DNA from: Selenia dentaria
Lineage: Eukaryota > Arthropoda > Insecta > Lepidoptera > Geometridae
Length of the DNA: 64,000 nt
Assembly (NCBI GenBank): GCA_917880725.1
Contig: OU862900.1
Location: forward strand, 10,158,385 to 10,222,384
Reading direction: 5' to 3'
Shown: in pieces, positions 32,301-41,140 of the stretch
Position numbering within the stretch: the first letter of the stretch is position 1
Layout: each line of letters begins with the position of its first letter
The notes under the pieces: generated by a model
What the model saw: the letters and a program-made list of their open reading frames with translations, nothing else
What the model was told of the DNA's origin: nothing
The model's database searches: none
Made by a program: the position numbers and the translations under genes

Positions 32301-35285
32301 GGGCCTGACCTTCTTCAATCTCTACCTGGAGTGCTGATGCGCTTTCGTCAGCACGCTATCGCCGTATCAGCCGACATCTCCGAAATGTTCATGCAAGTCA
32401 AAGTGCGCCCCGAAGACAGAGATGCACTGCGGTACTTGTGGCGCGAAAACACTGACGACTCGCCCACCGAGTATCGCATGACATCACTCATATTCGGAGC
32501 TACGTGTTCGCCATCGATCGCCATCTACGTCAAGGACAAGAACGCTCAACAGTACGCAGAGACTCTACCCGAAGCCGCATCAGCAATCGTCAGAAAACAT
32601 TATGTCGATGACTACTTAGACAGTTACGAAACTGTCGAACGAGCAGTGAAAATAGCCAAGGAAGTCAAGAAAATCCATCGCGAAGGCCACTACGAGTTAA
32701 AGAAATGGACGTCCAACTCACCTGAAGCTCTACGTGAACTCGCCGATGAAACCGAAACCCCATCAACAGTCGCTATCTCCGAGAGCAGCAACGTCGAGCG
32801 CGTTCTTGGCCTTGTATGGAGGCCGAGCGCCGACGAACTCGCCTTTAACCTAGATTTAGCGCGAGTACCCGAAAAAGTACTCCAAAGCGACGCACCAACG
32901 AAGAGGGAAGCGCTTAAGATCGTTATGTCAATCTACGATCCTCTCGGTTTCGCTTCACCCGTCACAGTGCGAGCGAAACAAATATTACAAGAGCTCTGGC
33001 GCCGAGGGACAGGCTGGGACGAACGTATCGACACCGACCTCGCCGACCAATGGCAAGAATGGATGGGCCACCTGCGCAATCTTCATCGCATCGCCTTACC
33101 TCGCTGCTATCTGCACTACAGCGACTGCATCTCACTTCAGCTACACACACTGGTAGATGCCAGCGAAGCCGCTTACTCTAGTGCGCTCTACTGGCGCGCT
33201 ATTACGCCTAGTGGAGAAATTGTCACAACGCTCGTCACCGCGAAAGCAAGAGTCGCACCTTTGAAGCTAACTTCGATACCACGCCTTGAACTACAAGCCG
33301 CTGTCATGGGAGCAAGGATGGCTGCCGCAGTCATAGAAGAACATGACAGGAAGCCAGACAAGAAATTCTTCTGGTCGGACAGCAAAACAGTCATCACCTG
33401 GGTAAAGACCGGCTCACGATCATATAAGCCATTTGTCGCTCACCGCATCGCAGCCATAGAAGAGTACACATCAGTACAAGAATGGCATTGGCTGCCCTCA
33501 GCGTTAAACAGCGCAGATGACGCCACACGGAACGTACCACATAACTTCACTTGTCATCATCGCTGGTTCACCGGGCCTGACTTCCTGCGACAACACGAAG
33601 ACACATGGCCGGTCGAAAAGGTCAAAGTGAACGAGCCGACAGGGGAAGAAAAATGCGTTATCGTTAGAATGCATAAGCCGAACTTCACACAAGCCATCCC
33701 TAACGCCGAACGATTTTCAAAGTGGGAGCGATATCTCCGCGCTACAGCACGAACTCTACAGTTCATTGACCTCTGTCGTCCTGATCGAGAACGTATACAC
33801 TACAAAAGAAACAAGAAAAATAAAGAAAAGGACCCTCTATGGAAACGGGCTCCGAAGACGCATAAGAAAAATATAGAAACGACGCAGATATATACTTCGG
33901 CGTCGCGACGTTACAAACCACTCGACGCATCAACGCTGCGTCGCGCCGAAGTATTAATAATAAAGGCTTCACAAGGAGAAGCCTTCGCCGAAGAGATTAT
34001 CGCTCTACAGAGGGGCGACACCATATCACCGAGCAGCCGCCTAAGGCCGCTGTCTCTTTCATACAAAGACGGCATCGTACGTATCAAGAGCCGTATAGAA
34101 AAGACAAATGACGTCACCGACGCAATGAAAGCGCCACCCGTGTTAGACGGAAATCTACACAGCGTGCGCCTTATAATAGAAAACGTACATCGTCAACTAC
34201 ACCACGCCGGAGTCGAGACGACCATCAATGAGTGCCGACAGCACTTCTGGATTCTTCGTCTACGCCCTGTGACAAGGATTATCATCCACAGCTGCATTCC
34301 CTGTCGAATACGAAGAAACTCACCGACACAGCCACCAACAGGAAACCACCCATCGTGTCGCTTGGCTCACCACAGACGACCATTTACCTTTACTGGTCTG
34401 GACTATTTCGGGCCCGTGTTGACCTCCAGTGGCCGCAGCATCCAGAAGCGCTATGTGGCCATCTTCACGTGTCTGACCACTCGCGCCGTCCACCTCGAGC
34501 TCGCTGCGTCACTTAACGCAGACTCAGCTGTGATGGCACTCCGTCGTATGTTTTCACGTCGTGGATGCCCCACAGAAATCTGGTCCGACAACGGCACGAA
34601 TCTCCACGCAGCGAACAAAGAAATGCGTCGCGCCGCTGACGAAGCCGTACAAGAAGAAGCCGAACGAAGACAGATCACTTGGAAATATTTGCCGCCGGGA
34701 TCACCTTTCATGGCAGGGGCCTGGGAAAGACTGGTCCGCTCTGTGAAGACTGCACTCGCCGCGACGCATCAAGACCGTCACCCGACGGACGAAGTACTGG
34801 CCACTCTGCTCGCGGAAGCAGAGTACACGGTGAATAGCAGACCGCTCACTCACGTCTCTGTTCACCCCGACGACCCTGAAGCCATCACGCCGAATCACTT
34901 TCTACTCGGCGGTTCCGCCCGCGTGCCAACACCCGGTGCGTTCAACGACGGCGATCTGATCGGTCGCACCCACTGGCGCGCGTCCCAGCGCCTCGCTGAC
35001 ATCTTCTGGAGCCGCTGGCTCCGAGAGTACCTGCCTGACCTCCAACACCGGCGGGAGCCTCACGGCAAGGGCCCCCCGCTGAAAGAAGGCGACGTCGTGC
35101 TGATCGTGGACAGCAACCTGCCGCGGAACACCTGGCCGCGCGGGGTCGTCACCGCCACCTACCCCGGACCCGATGGCATAGTACGAGTCGTGGACGTGAG
35201 AACGAAAGGTGGAATCCTGCGCCGGCCGACTAAGAAGCTCGTCGTGATCCCCACTGATCCAGGCGTCCCTCCAGCCAAGTTGTAG
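29328..35285 (+). CDS. BEL-2 gag-pol polyprotein, 1985 aa, intact
   Basis: One frame encodes all proteins, as is normal for BEL/Pao. An alanine/proline-rich start and coiled coil (about residues 195-250) lead to a gag domain (LPFFNGNHQEWLCFKAAY near 370), a zinc knuckle (CLSCENTGHSVATC near 570), an aspartic protease (WALLDDGSTVTLLE near 685), RT (catalytic YVDDYLDS near 1092), RNase H (VDASEAAYSSALYW near 1275 and FWSDSKTVITW) and integrase (HRQLHHAGVETTINE...CIPC zinc site, LDYFGP, WSDNGTN near 1753, AWERLVRS). The start is the first ATG after the leader. The protease has DDG in place of DTG, which is common in BEL elements. No frameshift or stop was found, so it should be able to move and to supply enzymes to relatives. 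No env follows. Confidence 0.93.
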   Translation: MPVTRSCGGRRRKIYEEDPTASVTTEVRSSAETTTTEGVAVFSSPSSPLPQSTPAISAVDRRRPAAAVGHAAPTTADADATSRATAPAHYAPSIATTATSAAPPAAGAHVTEPYTTYHGVPLLAAPPIVTMPYGGAYTAITTPAVVTSLPAPSNAAAPATASSARAPDAPQPIAAQPAPMSNSRRMGTQSCSQRFTQILQLARAREEHARLQVELTAARIAVLEAEAAIEAEQMEEDARTAFSDGETAQRVDNWLHNSETHILAIVDQAHQDSPRKNQQPLQRDRALPEATASTPPPQPPSNEDRRPPAPLPEAIIVPPGIPAPRPNTAVALQPLSSPRGDIAELAAAITLAARQSQLQPYASRQATDLPFFNGNHQEWLCFKAAYNETARFFSETENTSRLRRNLKGRAREAVDNLLVQHTQPENIMHALESRFGRPDAIASAELDRLRNLAKPADTPRDICIFASRVTNIVAALKALNKIYYLYNPEITKMTSEKLPSTLRYRWFDFAASQPGEEPDLLKLARFLQREADLCSPFAQPENIVNEKQQQPQQKRQQQRTFTSQERPADQCLSCENTGHSVATCKRFIDATINERWDIAKKLRLCFRCLRFRNQKHYCKTKKCTIEDCRYYHHKLLHHLKTPPNTEEKQVVTSSWMKKRAQAYLKIAPVRISGPAGEVDTWALLDDGSTVTLLETSLAEEVGARGRVDPLNIEAIADTKLSSKRSRRVSVTLQGRTHRRHRIVARTIEELKLSPQKIEEADLRSCPHLDDLTGDLITNSAVPRLLIGQDNWHLLLAEETRRGRKDQPVASLTPLGWVLHGAHTRALGQRVNFVSTSYDQEEHMDEQLKHHFAMENLMIQPNTPRSDPELRALEILEKNTKHLEDGHYETALLWKEDTPQMPYNYEAAVKRLNSIEKKLKKDTVLAKKYHEQMNSVVEKGYAELAPPTKTLGKTWYLPHFAVINPMKPEKTRIVHDAAAKTNGKSLNDFLLTGPDLLQSLPGVLMRFRQHAIAVSADISEMFMQVKVRPEDRDALRYLWRENTDDSPTEYRMTSLIFGATCSPSIAIYVKDKNAQQYAETLPEAASAIVRKHYVDDYLDSYETVERAVKIAKEVKKIHREGHYELKKWTSNSPEALRELADETETPSTVAISESSNVERVLGLVWRPSADELAFNLDLARVPEKVLQSDAPTKREALKIVMSIYDPLGFASPVTVRAKQILQELWRRGTGWDERIDTDLADQWQEWMGHLRNLHRIALPRCYLHYSDCISLQLHTLVDASEAAYSSALYWRAITPSGEIVTTLVTAKARVAPLKLTSIPRLELQAAVMGARMAAAVIEEHDRKPDKKFFWSDSKTVITWVKTGSRSYKPFVAHRIAAIEEYTSVQEWHWLPSALNSADDATRNVPHNFTCHHRWFTGPDFLRQHEDTWPVEKVKVNEPTGEEKCVIVRMHKPNFTQAIPNAERFSKWERYLRATARTLQFIDLCRPDRERIHYKRNKKNKEKDPLWKRAPKTHKKNIETTQIYTSASRRYKPLDASTLRRAEVLIIKASQGEAFAEEIIALQRGDTISPSSRLRPLSLSYKDGIVRIKSRIEKTNDVTDAMKAPPVLDGNLHSVRLIIENVHRQLHHAGVETTINECRQHFWILRLRPVTRIIIHSCIPCRIRRNSPTQPPTGNHPSCRLAHHRRPFTFTGLDYFGPVLTSSGRSIQKRYVAIFTCLTTRAVHLELAASLNADSAVMALRRMFSRRGCPTEIWSDNGTNLHAANKEMRRAADEAVQEEAERRQITWKYLPPGSPFMAGAWERLVRSVKTALAATHQDRHPTDEVLATLLAEAEYTVNSRPLTHVSVHPDDPEAITPNHFLLGGSARVPTPGAFNDGDLIGRTHWRASQRLADIFWSRWLREYLPDLQHRREPHGKGPPLKEGDVVLIVDSNLPRNTWPRGVVTATYPGPDGIVRVVDVRTKGGILRRPTKKLVVIPTDPGVPPAKL

Positions 35286-35299
35286 AGTCCAGGCGGACT

Positions 35300-35315
35300 C
35301 AACACGGCGGGAGGA
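35300..35315 (+). other. BEL-2 polypurine tract
   Basis: ACACGGCGGGAGGA precedes the 3' LTR directly. It is the likely plus-strand primer, though interrupted by two C bases. Confidence 0.55.
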
Positions 35316-36381
35316 TGTTCGGGACGGCCTATATTCGTGCATACAATACAATAATGTACATATTATTATGTGCGCAGGACGACCCACGTATGTGTACATA
35401 TATGTACGTGTTATAATGAATAATAAGTGGATAAACTATAGTGCGAGTGCTTGAGAGACGTTAACTTCATTATAATTTATATAATTATGTGTGTTTATAC
35501 TTAGTTTATAATAAGCATTGAAATTCGTAAGTACATTTTTCTTTGAAGAGCTTAACTCTTTTAATGTTTATAGATAGCTGCGTAGTTTGTACGCTCTTGT
35601 TACCGTATTTGTATCATAACTCCACTATCTTTACACATGTAACGTTAAATTATGTTTCCATAAGTCGTAGAAATAGTCAGCTAGGTTTAGACGTATAATT
35701 TGTGAATATAGGTACAGCCGTATAGCCTAGGAACTAAATAAACCTAAGCATACGTTATAAGTTATACGGATGTTGTAACTTAATTTAGGAAAATAAAGAC
35801 ATTCGTTTGGTGTGTGCTTCATTTCGAGGAGTATTGAGATAGGCCATAATGAGACCTAACTTGAGGCGGCAGGCAAGTAGGTACATTGTTAGGCACTAGA
35901 AAGATATAATAAAAAAACTAGGCATTTCGTAAAACAATTAGGATCGAAAATGGTCACGCGCTAGACAGGCGCCAACCAATCAGAGACGAGATTCAAAAAC
36001 TATGTTTTGTCCCCGTCTAAAATATTCGCCCGTTCTAGCAGGGCACATACGCGCTCTGATTGGTTGGAGACCGCTTCGATACGATGTGAGTAGACAACGT
36101 GTTACCCAACGGTAAATTCACAGATATATAGGACTGCTATGCGGCAGAATTTGCACTCGATCTAGCACTCGATCTACGCTAGTAAACCACTAAAAGGCCT
36201 CAAGTAGGGAAGAATCTCTCCTCGGAACACCCACGCACCAACGACGTATACTACAGTACCGCGTTTTCTTCGACTACGTTCTCGCAATCCCAGCACAACA
36301 AGGGTGGGCGGACGTTCTTACGACACGTCTATACAGTCCACTACTGCCGTATATTATAACTCAAGAAGAGCGTCCCCCACA
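35316..36381 (+). repeat. BEL-2 3' LTR
   Basis: 1066 bp, the same length and, on line-by-line reading, the same sequence as 28156-29221. The final bases CGTCCCCCACA are followed by the AAAAC target duplication. Confidence 0.95.
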
Positions 36382-36418
36382 AAAACATAAAAAGGCGGTT
36401 GCAATACAGTTTGCCACA

Positions 36419-37339
36419 ATATCTAAGTAGTATTTAAGTGATGATTGACTAAGGTTAGTTACGAATGAATATGGTATACCGTCTTCACCTGGGGCCGAAT
36501 CTTTAACAGAAGAGACGACACCTTCCAATTCTTGTAAAGTGAAGGCAGAGTTTAAAGTGGACTGATTAAGTGGTATTGCAACCTGAATTACATTACTAAA
36601 ATGAACTTGCAGGGGAACTGTAGGAGGAGCTAAACGATTTAGAAACTCATTACTAAAATTTATAGGCAATGATGAACACGGTGTTTCACAGACACCGTTT
36701 CTGAACTTCCTAATATTCCGCCAAACTACAGAAGGGTTTACATTAGAGCATATTGAAAGACAATATTTTCGCCAACCCTCAAATTTTTTTTCTTTCAAAA
36801 ATTTGCGTGTGTCTGTTAGTTTTTCTGACAATAGTTCAAAATTTTCGTTAGTCATATCATTATTGTATAGTTGTTCAATTTTTTTTCTTTCATTTACTAC
36901 CTCAGTACATTCCTTATCCCACCAAGGCAGAGAGGGAATGAAGTTAGTTGATAACTTTTTGGAAGGAAAAGTTGCATCTGCTGCCCTTATCAACGCACTG
37001 GTAAAAGCATTGGTACAAATTTCGATTCCATGTGATATGTCAGGTTGATTAACTAACTCTTGATCTACAATTGATTTAAATTTGTTCCATAATGTATCAT
37101 TCTTAATTTTATATTTTAAGCGCGGTTGTGGAAGTGAGCGACGGGAACTATTACACGGAAAAGAAATTATAATCGGAAAATGATCACTTCCGAAGGTTGA
37201 AGATAATGTTTGCCATGTTATGGATGAAGCAAGATTAGGAGAGCAGATTGACAAATCTACAGCACTGATATTCTCGTTTGGAGAGGTACGTCGGGTAGGG
37301 GAGCCAGAATTTAATATGCAAAGGTTATTATCGTCAAGT
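36419..37339 (-). pseudogene. I-like minus copy: endonuclease end, linker and RT start
   Basis: Read right to left: LLDDNNLCILNSGSPTRRT, ISAVDLSICSP and GSDHFPIIISF finish the endonuclease. A linker with PSLPWWDKECTEVVNERKKIE follows, then the RT start (FTLQELEGVVSSVKDSAPGEDGIPYSF). The frame is open until BEL-1 at 36418 and continues in phase at 23611. It is interrupted on its other side by the RTE fragment. Confidence 0.85.
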
Positions 37340-37350
37340 AGTTCTAAAAG

Positions 37351-37749
37351 TGGTCTCTTACTATGGGCCTCATAGACAAGCTCAAAGTCGCACAACGAAC
37401 TATGGAGAGGGCTATGCTCGGGGTTTCTCTACGTGATCGAATCAGAAATGAGGAGATTCGTAGAAGAACGAAAGTCACCGACATAGCCCAGAAGATTAGC
37501 CGGTTGAAGTGGCAGTGGGCAGGGCACATAGCACGCAGAACAGATGGCCGATGGGGCCGAAAGGTTCTGGAGTGGAGACCACGGACCGGCAAGCGCAACG
37601 TAGGTCGTCCACCGACACGGTGGACAGACGACCTTATGAAGGTCGCAGGACGACGTTGGATGCAGGCCGCTTCCAACCGGTCCTTTTGGAAAATCATGGG
37701 GGAGGCCTATGTTCAGCAGTGGACGTCCTACGGCTGAGATGATGAGATG
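37351..37749 (+). mobile_element. RTE-clade 3' end fragment, 399 bp, with 11-bp TSD
   Basis: AGTTCTAAAAG is duplicated at 37340-37350 and 37750-37760. The insert encodes about 124 residues of an RTE reverse transcriptase C-terminus (KISRLKWQWAGHIARRTDG, RWTDDLMKVAGRRWM, EAYVQQWTSYG) and ends in TGAGATGATGAGATG, the short GATGA-type tail used by this clade. It is 5' truncated, as expected for incomplete target-primed copying. The coding part reads cleanly, suggesting a fairly recent insertion. Confidence 0.92.
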
Positions 37750-37760
37750 AGTTCTAAAAG

Positions 37761-38102
37761 CAAATTTCCGCATTGATTAGAAACAGAACAACCCCAGGAA
37801 ATGTGATGGGAATTAAAATCGCCTAAAAGTAAGACAGGCTTAGGGATAAGAGATAAAAGGTTATTAAGACAGGTGAAAGTCAAAGAAGAAGGGGATGTCA
37901 TATATATAGAGACAACACAAATATTGCCAATCTGTGCTGCTACCACGGAAAACTCGTTGTATTTAGGGAGAGATATAGGAATAAAGGAAATGGTATTTCT
38001 GATAAGTAAGGCAACACCGCCATACCCATCAGATCTATCATCTCTCAAACAAGAGAATCCATGGATTTTGAAAATGGAGCCTGGCTTTAGCCAGGTCTCC
38101 AT
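37761..38102 (-). pseudogene. I-like minus copy: endonuclease start
   Basis: METWLKPGSIFKIHGF (catalytic Glu), RDDRSDGYGGVALLIRN and VLLLGDFNSHHISW (GDxN) are present. It ends at the RTE insertion and picks up again at 37339. The upstream part of ORF2 is damaged by the tandem expansion at 38107-38223. Confidence 0.85.
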
Positions 38103-38106
38103 TTTC

Positions 38107-38223
38107 TAAAGTGCTAGTAAAGAAGTGTTATGTTTATTTATTAAGAAGTGTTATGTTTATTTATTAAGAAGTGTTATGTTTATTTATAAAGTGCTAGTAA
38201 AGAAGTGTTATGTTTATTTATTA
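38107..38223 (-). repeat. Short tandem expansion in the endonuclease start
   Basis: AAGAAGTGTTATGTTTATTTA occurs four times: two long units that begin AAAGTGCTAGT (38108-38141, 38188-38221) flank two 23-bp units (38142-38187). The plus-copy relative has one equivalent segment, so this is a local expansion of a coding stretch just upstream of METWLKPG. The 23-bp unit breaks the frame. Confidence 0.85.
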
Positions 38224-38488
38224 AATAAATTACATCACTTTTTTTAGGAACTACACTTCTGCAGTTCCATTGTATTGCTGTCTGGAACGATACCGCCATC
38301 ATTAATGGCTATAGGAGTTATAAATTTGTTAATTATTGAGGCGACGTTGGACGGTATGGAAATATTTGAACGGGTTAAAATGTCAACAAGCATTTTAATA
38401 ATGTCCGATGTAGACATTATTGAAGAATTAATATTTGTTTGGCTAAAAGCGCAACCGTCTTGTGGAGACGGAATGTTATATTCATTAA

Positions 38489-39836
38489 CTATTTTTTGAT
38501 GTGCATTTCTGTCGTAGCCATTTCCAGGTGTAGGTATCGGACGCCGATTAGTATAAACAGTTTTTTGTATGATTTATTGGATGAGTCAATAGATGAACGA
38601 TGGGTAAAGGAAATCTGAGAAATAGGGTGCGAATGAGTTTGAGGGACATTTTGCGTAGAATTAACAACATCAGCATAAGACTTGAACACAGGTGGTAGCA
38701 ATTTAGATGCCTCACCATACGAGATACATTTTTCAGACATATTTATTTTAATTTGTTTTTGTCGTGAAAATTCAGGACATGACTTACTTATGGCAAAGTG
38801 TTTTCCTGAGCACGAACAGCATGAAACGTTCTCCTCATTCACATCGCAAGAATCACCAGTGTGTTCCCTTCCACACTTGTAACACCTAGGTTTTGCTCTA
38901 CACTGCAGTTTTGTATGACCATAACGACAACAGTTAAAACACTGAATAGTGGGGTAAATGTATAGTTCAACTGGAAGCGCATTGTAACATATAAAAATCC
39001 TTTTTTACCTGCCCATCAAAAGTAACGACTATGTTTTGTATTGGTTTCCAAACTGGTGAACCTTCTACGATAGTTTTGTAATTTAATCGTCTTACCTTTA
39101 AAATTCCACCACAACCTTCAGGTACTGAAATATTTTCGATGACCTCTTCTGGTGTCCATTCTGATGGTACACCACGAACTAAACCCATTCTTGTCACATT
39201 AAAAGATGGTATAAATCCTTTTAACTTATTTGTTACTAGACTACTGATGGAAATAAATGAATTGGCATCGTTATAGTCAGAGAACGCTAGTGCAATTCTA
39301 TTTCTACCTATCCTTTTTACAGAACCATTAACAATAATTTGAAAGGCATTTCTTTTCAGGAATTTACCGAATGTTACTGGATGGAGAGTGGCGCCATCAT
39401 CAGTTGATGTTGTTTCTCGTTGAACGTGTACGATAAAAGGAGCTACATCTGAAGACTCATACTTATTTCTTGCCAAGGAAATAAAACTTTGGGGAGGACT
39501 GGAGGCTGGACAGACATTAGGAGTAGAAATAATGTCAGTACGATTGTCAACCTTATTACTAATACTTTGAACAGTAATATTTGTATTTTCATCGCTGTCT
39601 GTGCAACGACATCCAGCCTTGCCATCTACTGCCTGAGCGTGCTTCCTTTTCTTCATGTTGCAGTTTTTGCAAATTTTAGAAAAACGACCTCTTTTACGTC
39701 CCGCACGGTGGGTATTTGACCCATCAGTGTCCATGCCTGACTCGTTAGATAGCATATTAGAAGCTGACACGGTCACATAATTTGATACCGAGGGGACAAT
39801 GCCCCCCGGGTCCACCAAGTCAGGCGGCTCGTTCAT
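38489..39836 (-). pseudogene. I-like minus copy: gag (ORF1), one frameshift
   Basis: Starts at 39836 with MNEPPDLVDPGG, a basic stretch (RAGRKRGRF... KNCNMKKRKH), then the conserved domain (FIVHVQRETTST, GSVKRIGRNRIALAFSD, TRMGLVRGVPSEWTPEEVIENI) and FDGQV near 39010. A frameshift there moves the cysteine knuckles (coded at about 38960-38850) and the SCPEFSRQKQIKINMSEK tail (38842-38489) to another frame. Domain order and key phrases match the intact plus-copy gag at 15722-17083. Lone damage of this size suggests the copy is not very old. Confidence 0.85.
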
Positions 39837-40211
39837 AGCGAAAAAATGAGAAAACTTACCGAGTCCGGTGAATCACTAAACTAAAAATACTAAATAAACT
39901 CTAAATACGTCTATAATATTTACACTGGGATACTCTAATGATCGTACTAAATAAAATATAAATGAAAATAATACAGAGCGAAAAAATATCGACCGCCTAA
40001 TTCGACGTTTCCCGCGCTTTTTCTATTTTATTTTGTTACGAGTCCATACAATAAATAGTATATTTAAACCAGTTAAAAGTGTTTCTTTTGAAATCAAGAA
40101 ATGGCGAGAATGAGCCCATCCATATGTTTTTATGCTGGTGGAGTTCATGGAACTAGTAAGTACTAGTGACTTAGCCCGACTGTGATGTAGTTTATTGATC
40201 AATTTTCTTAC
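39837..40211. other. I-like 5' untranslated region and short flank
   Basis: The I-like 5' end is probably near 40020 (GC-rich AAAGCGCGGGAAACG in minus sense). From there to 40211 is unassigned DNA that forms the left flank of the large Gypsy element. No gene is seen. Confidence 0.45.
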
Positions 40212-40951
40212 ATTATGTAACGGTCCGCAATGCGTTCCGCTACGTTCACAAATATATAGATACATCAGTATGATGGAAATCTAATCTAATAGCACCCTTT
40301 GGAAATATTAAATATCTAAAAAGTTATATCTCAATAGACTAAATTCCGACTATCAGACATAGATCATGGAGCTATAGAACTTCCTGTCAATGAAGTTAAT
40401 AAGTCAGGATTTTATGCAAAAGTATATCTAATAAAAGCAAAGTGAATGCAAAGAGGTTTTATGCAGTAACTAAGATTCTTAATATTCTCACGATTAGCAA
40501 ACTAACGATTCCATTTCGATGTATAGATTTCCAATACCTACTAGGAAATGATTAAAACTAACAGATTAGATCTAACAAATTAAATAATTAACTAACTAAC
40601 ATAATTCAGAATCACGGCAGCTGAATGATGTAAATAGGCTGAGAACGCTTGGGGACAGGTTCCAAATTCAAATAAAACTCATAAAACAAAACAACATATC
40701 ATAAATATTTAAAAAAGGAACGTAGGTTCAAAATGTGTATTCAAGGGATCTGATTGGTTAGGTCGGAGACAAGATGAGGACAACTTACGTACATTATTCT
40801 AAATTCAAATAAATTTAAAATTGGAAAGCTAATAATGGCTCATCAATATTTGAAAATGGAACGAGATTTCTATTGGACGGAATGGATACTCAAGGAGTTT
40901 GATTGGTTGAGTCGGAGACAGGTTGGAGACCAGATACGGACACTTGGGTAG

Positions 40952-40960
40952 TATAAAAAG
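40952..40960 (+). promoter_or_regulatory. Gypsy LTR TATA box
   Basis: TATAAAAAG lies 30-35 bases before CCAGTTACC near 40985, a plausible initiation region. The same box is at 56720 in the 3' LTR. A doubled CCAAT-type module sits just upstream, which is a normal distance for a core promoter. Confidence 0.65.
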
Positions 40961-41130
40961 GGGACGAATGGGCCGTCCAAACCAGTTACCGTCTAGAAGC
41001 CAAAGTTGCTGTCCGCGATAAAGTGAAAAGTGAAATATTCAAAGTGAAGTGTCTGTGAAAAGTGAAGTGTAGTGCTAGTGAATTGCCACCTGCCAGAGGG
41101 GATTGGATTGATTCTGTTGGACGAGTTTAC

Positions 41131-41140
41131 TCACGTAAGT
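41131..41140 (+). promoter_or_regulatory. Candidate 5' splice site in the LTR
   Basis: TCAC|GTAAGT matches the donor consensus well. Joined to the acceptor at 48485 it would remove 41135-48485 (7351 bases) and place the gag ATG in a short leader. Confidence 0.55.

Larger units (their letters stand above)
28156..36381 (+). mobile_element. BEL-2: complete BEL/Pao LTR retrotransposon, 8226 bp
   Basis: LTRs of 1066 bp each start TGTTCGGG and end CCCCCACA. The target duplication AAAAC is at 28151-28155 and 36382-36386. A single uninterrupted 1985-codon frame lies between a primer-binding site and a purine tract. No differences between the LTRs were seen on reading, so this is a recent insertion and probably autonomous. 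It landed inside the 5' LTR of BEL-1. Confidence 0.95.
23612..36418 (-). mobile_element. BEL-1: BEL/Pao LTR retrotransposon, internally deleted, hosting BEL-2
   Basis: Minus-strand element of about 4.6 kb once BEL-2 is discounted. LTRs are 23612-23806 (3' LTR) and 27985-28155 plus 36387-36418 (5' LTR, split by BEL-2). Target duplication is ATATC at 23607-23611 and 36419-36423. Gag, the end of RT, RNase H and integrase remain; protease and most of RT are missing. Confidence 0.9.
21240..40020 (-). mobile_element. I-like non-LTR retrotransposon, minus copy, split by nested insertions
   Basis: Read right to left: 5' region (about 40020-39840), gag (39836-38489), endonuclease (38102-37761 and 37340-36900), RT (to 36419, then 23611-22433), RNase H (22362-21640), C-terminus (21640-21305) and 3' end near 21240. 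Insertions inside it are BEL-1 with BEL-2 (23612-36418), an RTE fragment (37351-37749) and a local tandem expansion (38107-38223). The duplicated ATATC at 23607-23611 and 36419-36423 marks the BEL-1 entry point. Confidence 0.85.
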
